Shown: positions 49,701-52,700 of the stretch, piece by piece
Layout of the letters: the number at the start of each line of letters is the position of its first letter
Numbering within the stretch: position 1 is the first letter of the stretch
Origin: Branchiostoma floridae
Taxonomy: Eukaryota > Chordata > Leptocardii > Amphioxiformes > Branchiostomatidae
Reading direction: 5' to 3'
Length of the DNA: 64,000 nt
Assembly (NCBI RefSeq): GCF_000003815.2
Contig: NC_049989.1
Location: 2,457,842 to 2,521,841, forward strand
Made by a program: the position numbers and the translations under genes
Notes under the pieces: model-generated
Told to the model about the DNA's origin: nothing
Databases searched by the model: none
What the model saw: only the letters and a program-made list of their open reading frames with translations

Positions 49701-52700
49701 AAATACGTCCAACCCTGCATACATGTACATAAAAATGATCCAACTGACAAATGAATATAACCTGCACTGTTCACCACAAAATTCCATTCACTCAAGACTT
49801 GAGCAAGCACTTAGTGACTCAGAAAATGTATAATTTTGAAAGCAGCGGTGGTTATGCAACTTTGAATCTGAATAGACTGAACTTTGGCAAAATGGCTCAC
49901 ACGTACACAATGACACCACACTCCAAAGTTTAAGGTTATAGTAAATCTTGCAATTTTCTTGTTGGTTTTATGTTGGCAGTTTTTGCAGTATCCTGTCAAA
50001 CCCGAAACATTGTAAAGAACACCAAGTTTCTGTGTTGGCTTTAGGCTAAGCGGACACCCCCCTCCCCCAAATGCAAATCAAGCCTTCTCATAGTACTTGA
50101 ATTTACAGTAAGTCTACCTTTGGCTTTGGCAGCAGTTTTTGAGTCAATATCAATGCATGGACACGTTTCTATAGAGGCTATTTGAGTTCACGGCACATTG
50201 ACATTGGCTTCTACTCCAAACAGGGATAAACACCAAATGCTGTCACTGCAAAATGCCTGAAATTGATATACACTGCAAAGTGAAATATTCACTGACAGAG
50301 GTACTGGATTCTCAAGAGTTTGGCAACTTAGTTCACATTCATATCATTGTAGCTAATCACTACCTACTGATATGTAAGTTAACACGTTTATCATATTGTA
50401 GGTCAGAAAGAGTTCACTGCCCAATTACAAAGTCCACTGCCCAATTACAAATGTCACAGATCACTGACAATTGTTTAAAATTAAAGTTCACAAATCAATA
50501 ATAAATGCTGAGAAATATAATTTGAATATGGAATAATCTAGAGGCAGCAATTCCAAATACTAGCATATCTCAATTTCTTGAAAAATAGCAATATGCATTT
50601 AGCTAATGGACTCACACGGCGGTTGCAGTACTGCCTGATTAAATTCTGTACAGTAACTTGAGTAAGTACATGGATCTTTGGTGACAGGACAAAAGTACAG
50701 TGACTTATGCATGGTCAACTATTTTTGCATGTTAGCTTTTGGGAATGGGTGGAAAGAGGACAAACTACTAAATCTGTCCAAAATGGAAGTTATTCTTTCC
50801 ATAAGTTAATGGTATCAAAGGGCAAGAAGGGATCCGTGTATAGCTTTCTATGACATATTTAGGGTTTAGTTTCATGCATGGTACTGTAAATCTTAATATG
50901 TTTGCAATGGTTTAATTTTTACTTTATTTTAGGGTTTCGCTGTGACCTCTTCCCCACAAATTCATATCACCATTCACGATAACACACTATGCAACAGAAT
51001 TATTTCTGCCGTGGACTTAATACACCACGAAAACATCCTCTATCCTTCCATCACAAAACTAAGTCCGTGCAAAAATATGTGAATTTACAGTGTACATATC
51101 TGTAGTTCTGCACGTTTCATTATCACCGTTATATTATGTGTCTCACAACCTCTTAACTTTTAAGCGATGCATTTTAAAATAGGGACGTAAAAATGAGAGT
51201 CCAGTGTTCAAGGAGGTGCCATGAGCAGAATATAACTGCCTTATTACTCAGATGGGTACTTTATGGCTGTGAATAGTAATACAGAGCGTACAATACACCT
51301 TTCTCACGCGGCGGCCATGATAGATCCAAGAAGAGGTCAATGAGGCAAACAGACAAAACTTTTTTCTAAAATCAGGTCCCATTTAGTTTTCCCCCAAACC
51401 ACACAAATTTTCATGATATAAGATGGAATAATAAATATTACAAGAAGTGTTATGCACCAAAAAATGTAGCAATTTAGAGTAGTGTAGACTGACCCCATAG
51501 TCCATTAAGAGATGCAAAATAAAAACATAATAATGCAAATTTTTAACGAATTTGCAGCCATTCACTTATTGGTCGATTTCCTAATTGGCAGGCTACCATT
51601 GGTCGAACTGCTAATTATGATGGACAGCCTTTTGTTTGCCACATTGAACTCGTTTTAGATCTATTATGGCCGCCGCGTGAGAAAGGTGTATACTATAATG
51701 CTACAAATGTATAACAGTGACCTCCCCTTGCCAAATCTATCATAATGGGTCATACATCACCCTTCAAGCTAGAAACTGAAAAGCCCAAGGCTAGCAACTA
51801 TAATAGGTTCTTCAACAAGCTATAAATTTTTGCTTACATTTATCTTGACATCGAAACCCTTATCTTTATCCACAGGCTACAGACATATTATGGAAATCCT
51901 ACTTGGGAGAAAGATAGGGTCAACACTGTTTGATAAGGCCTTGGAAAAAATGTTGTGTTTCTTGTTTCAGTCCGGAAAAAATTAGGGTCGGTAGGTAGGG
52001 AATATCTTCTTTTTTTCCCTGATTTACTTAAGTTCTTTTTTAGGCCTGCCAAAACTATAGTACAAATTACAAATTACAATACAGTTGAACATCTAAGTAA
52101 ACTGAATTGCATGAGGACACTTGTTTTTCTGTGTGAAACTTTAACTTTGTGCATAATACTATATAATAGATACACTTATCCTTCATTAGATAGGACAAGC
52201 AGTGTTTTAACTTCAATAGGAAGCAGGCTGAATAAAAATTCTAACTGGAAGCTATGTGAGTCCACGGCACCCCCCAAAAAAAGTCTAGGGTCGGCAGGTT
52301 TTTCTAGGTAATACGTAGGGAAACGGGAAACACAACTATTTTTCCCTAGGCCTAAGCTACATTCTTCAATCATAGCATAAGTGTCAGTGTAAAAATGTTG
52401 AAGAGTCACTTTTGGGGAGAAGTGACACGTGTACAACCGAAAGTCACACTTACTTGTACGCCAGTGTCATACACTCAAACAGCTTGGTTAGAGAGGCATC
52501 GATAGAGAGCTGTTTGGACGATCGAAAGCCGAACTGGTACGACGCCATGACTTCCTTCGCTGCTGCGCCAAAGTTGAACCCAGGGCTGGGGGTCTTTTCC
52601 TCCCTCTCGTCGGCTTCTTGAAATGCCCCCTGCGACAGAGACGACATCTGGTTCGGGGTTTGGGCGCGGGAGGACTCATTGGAGTCCTCGGGGGTGATGC

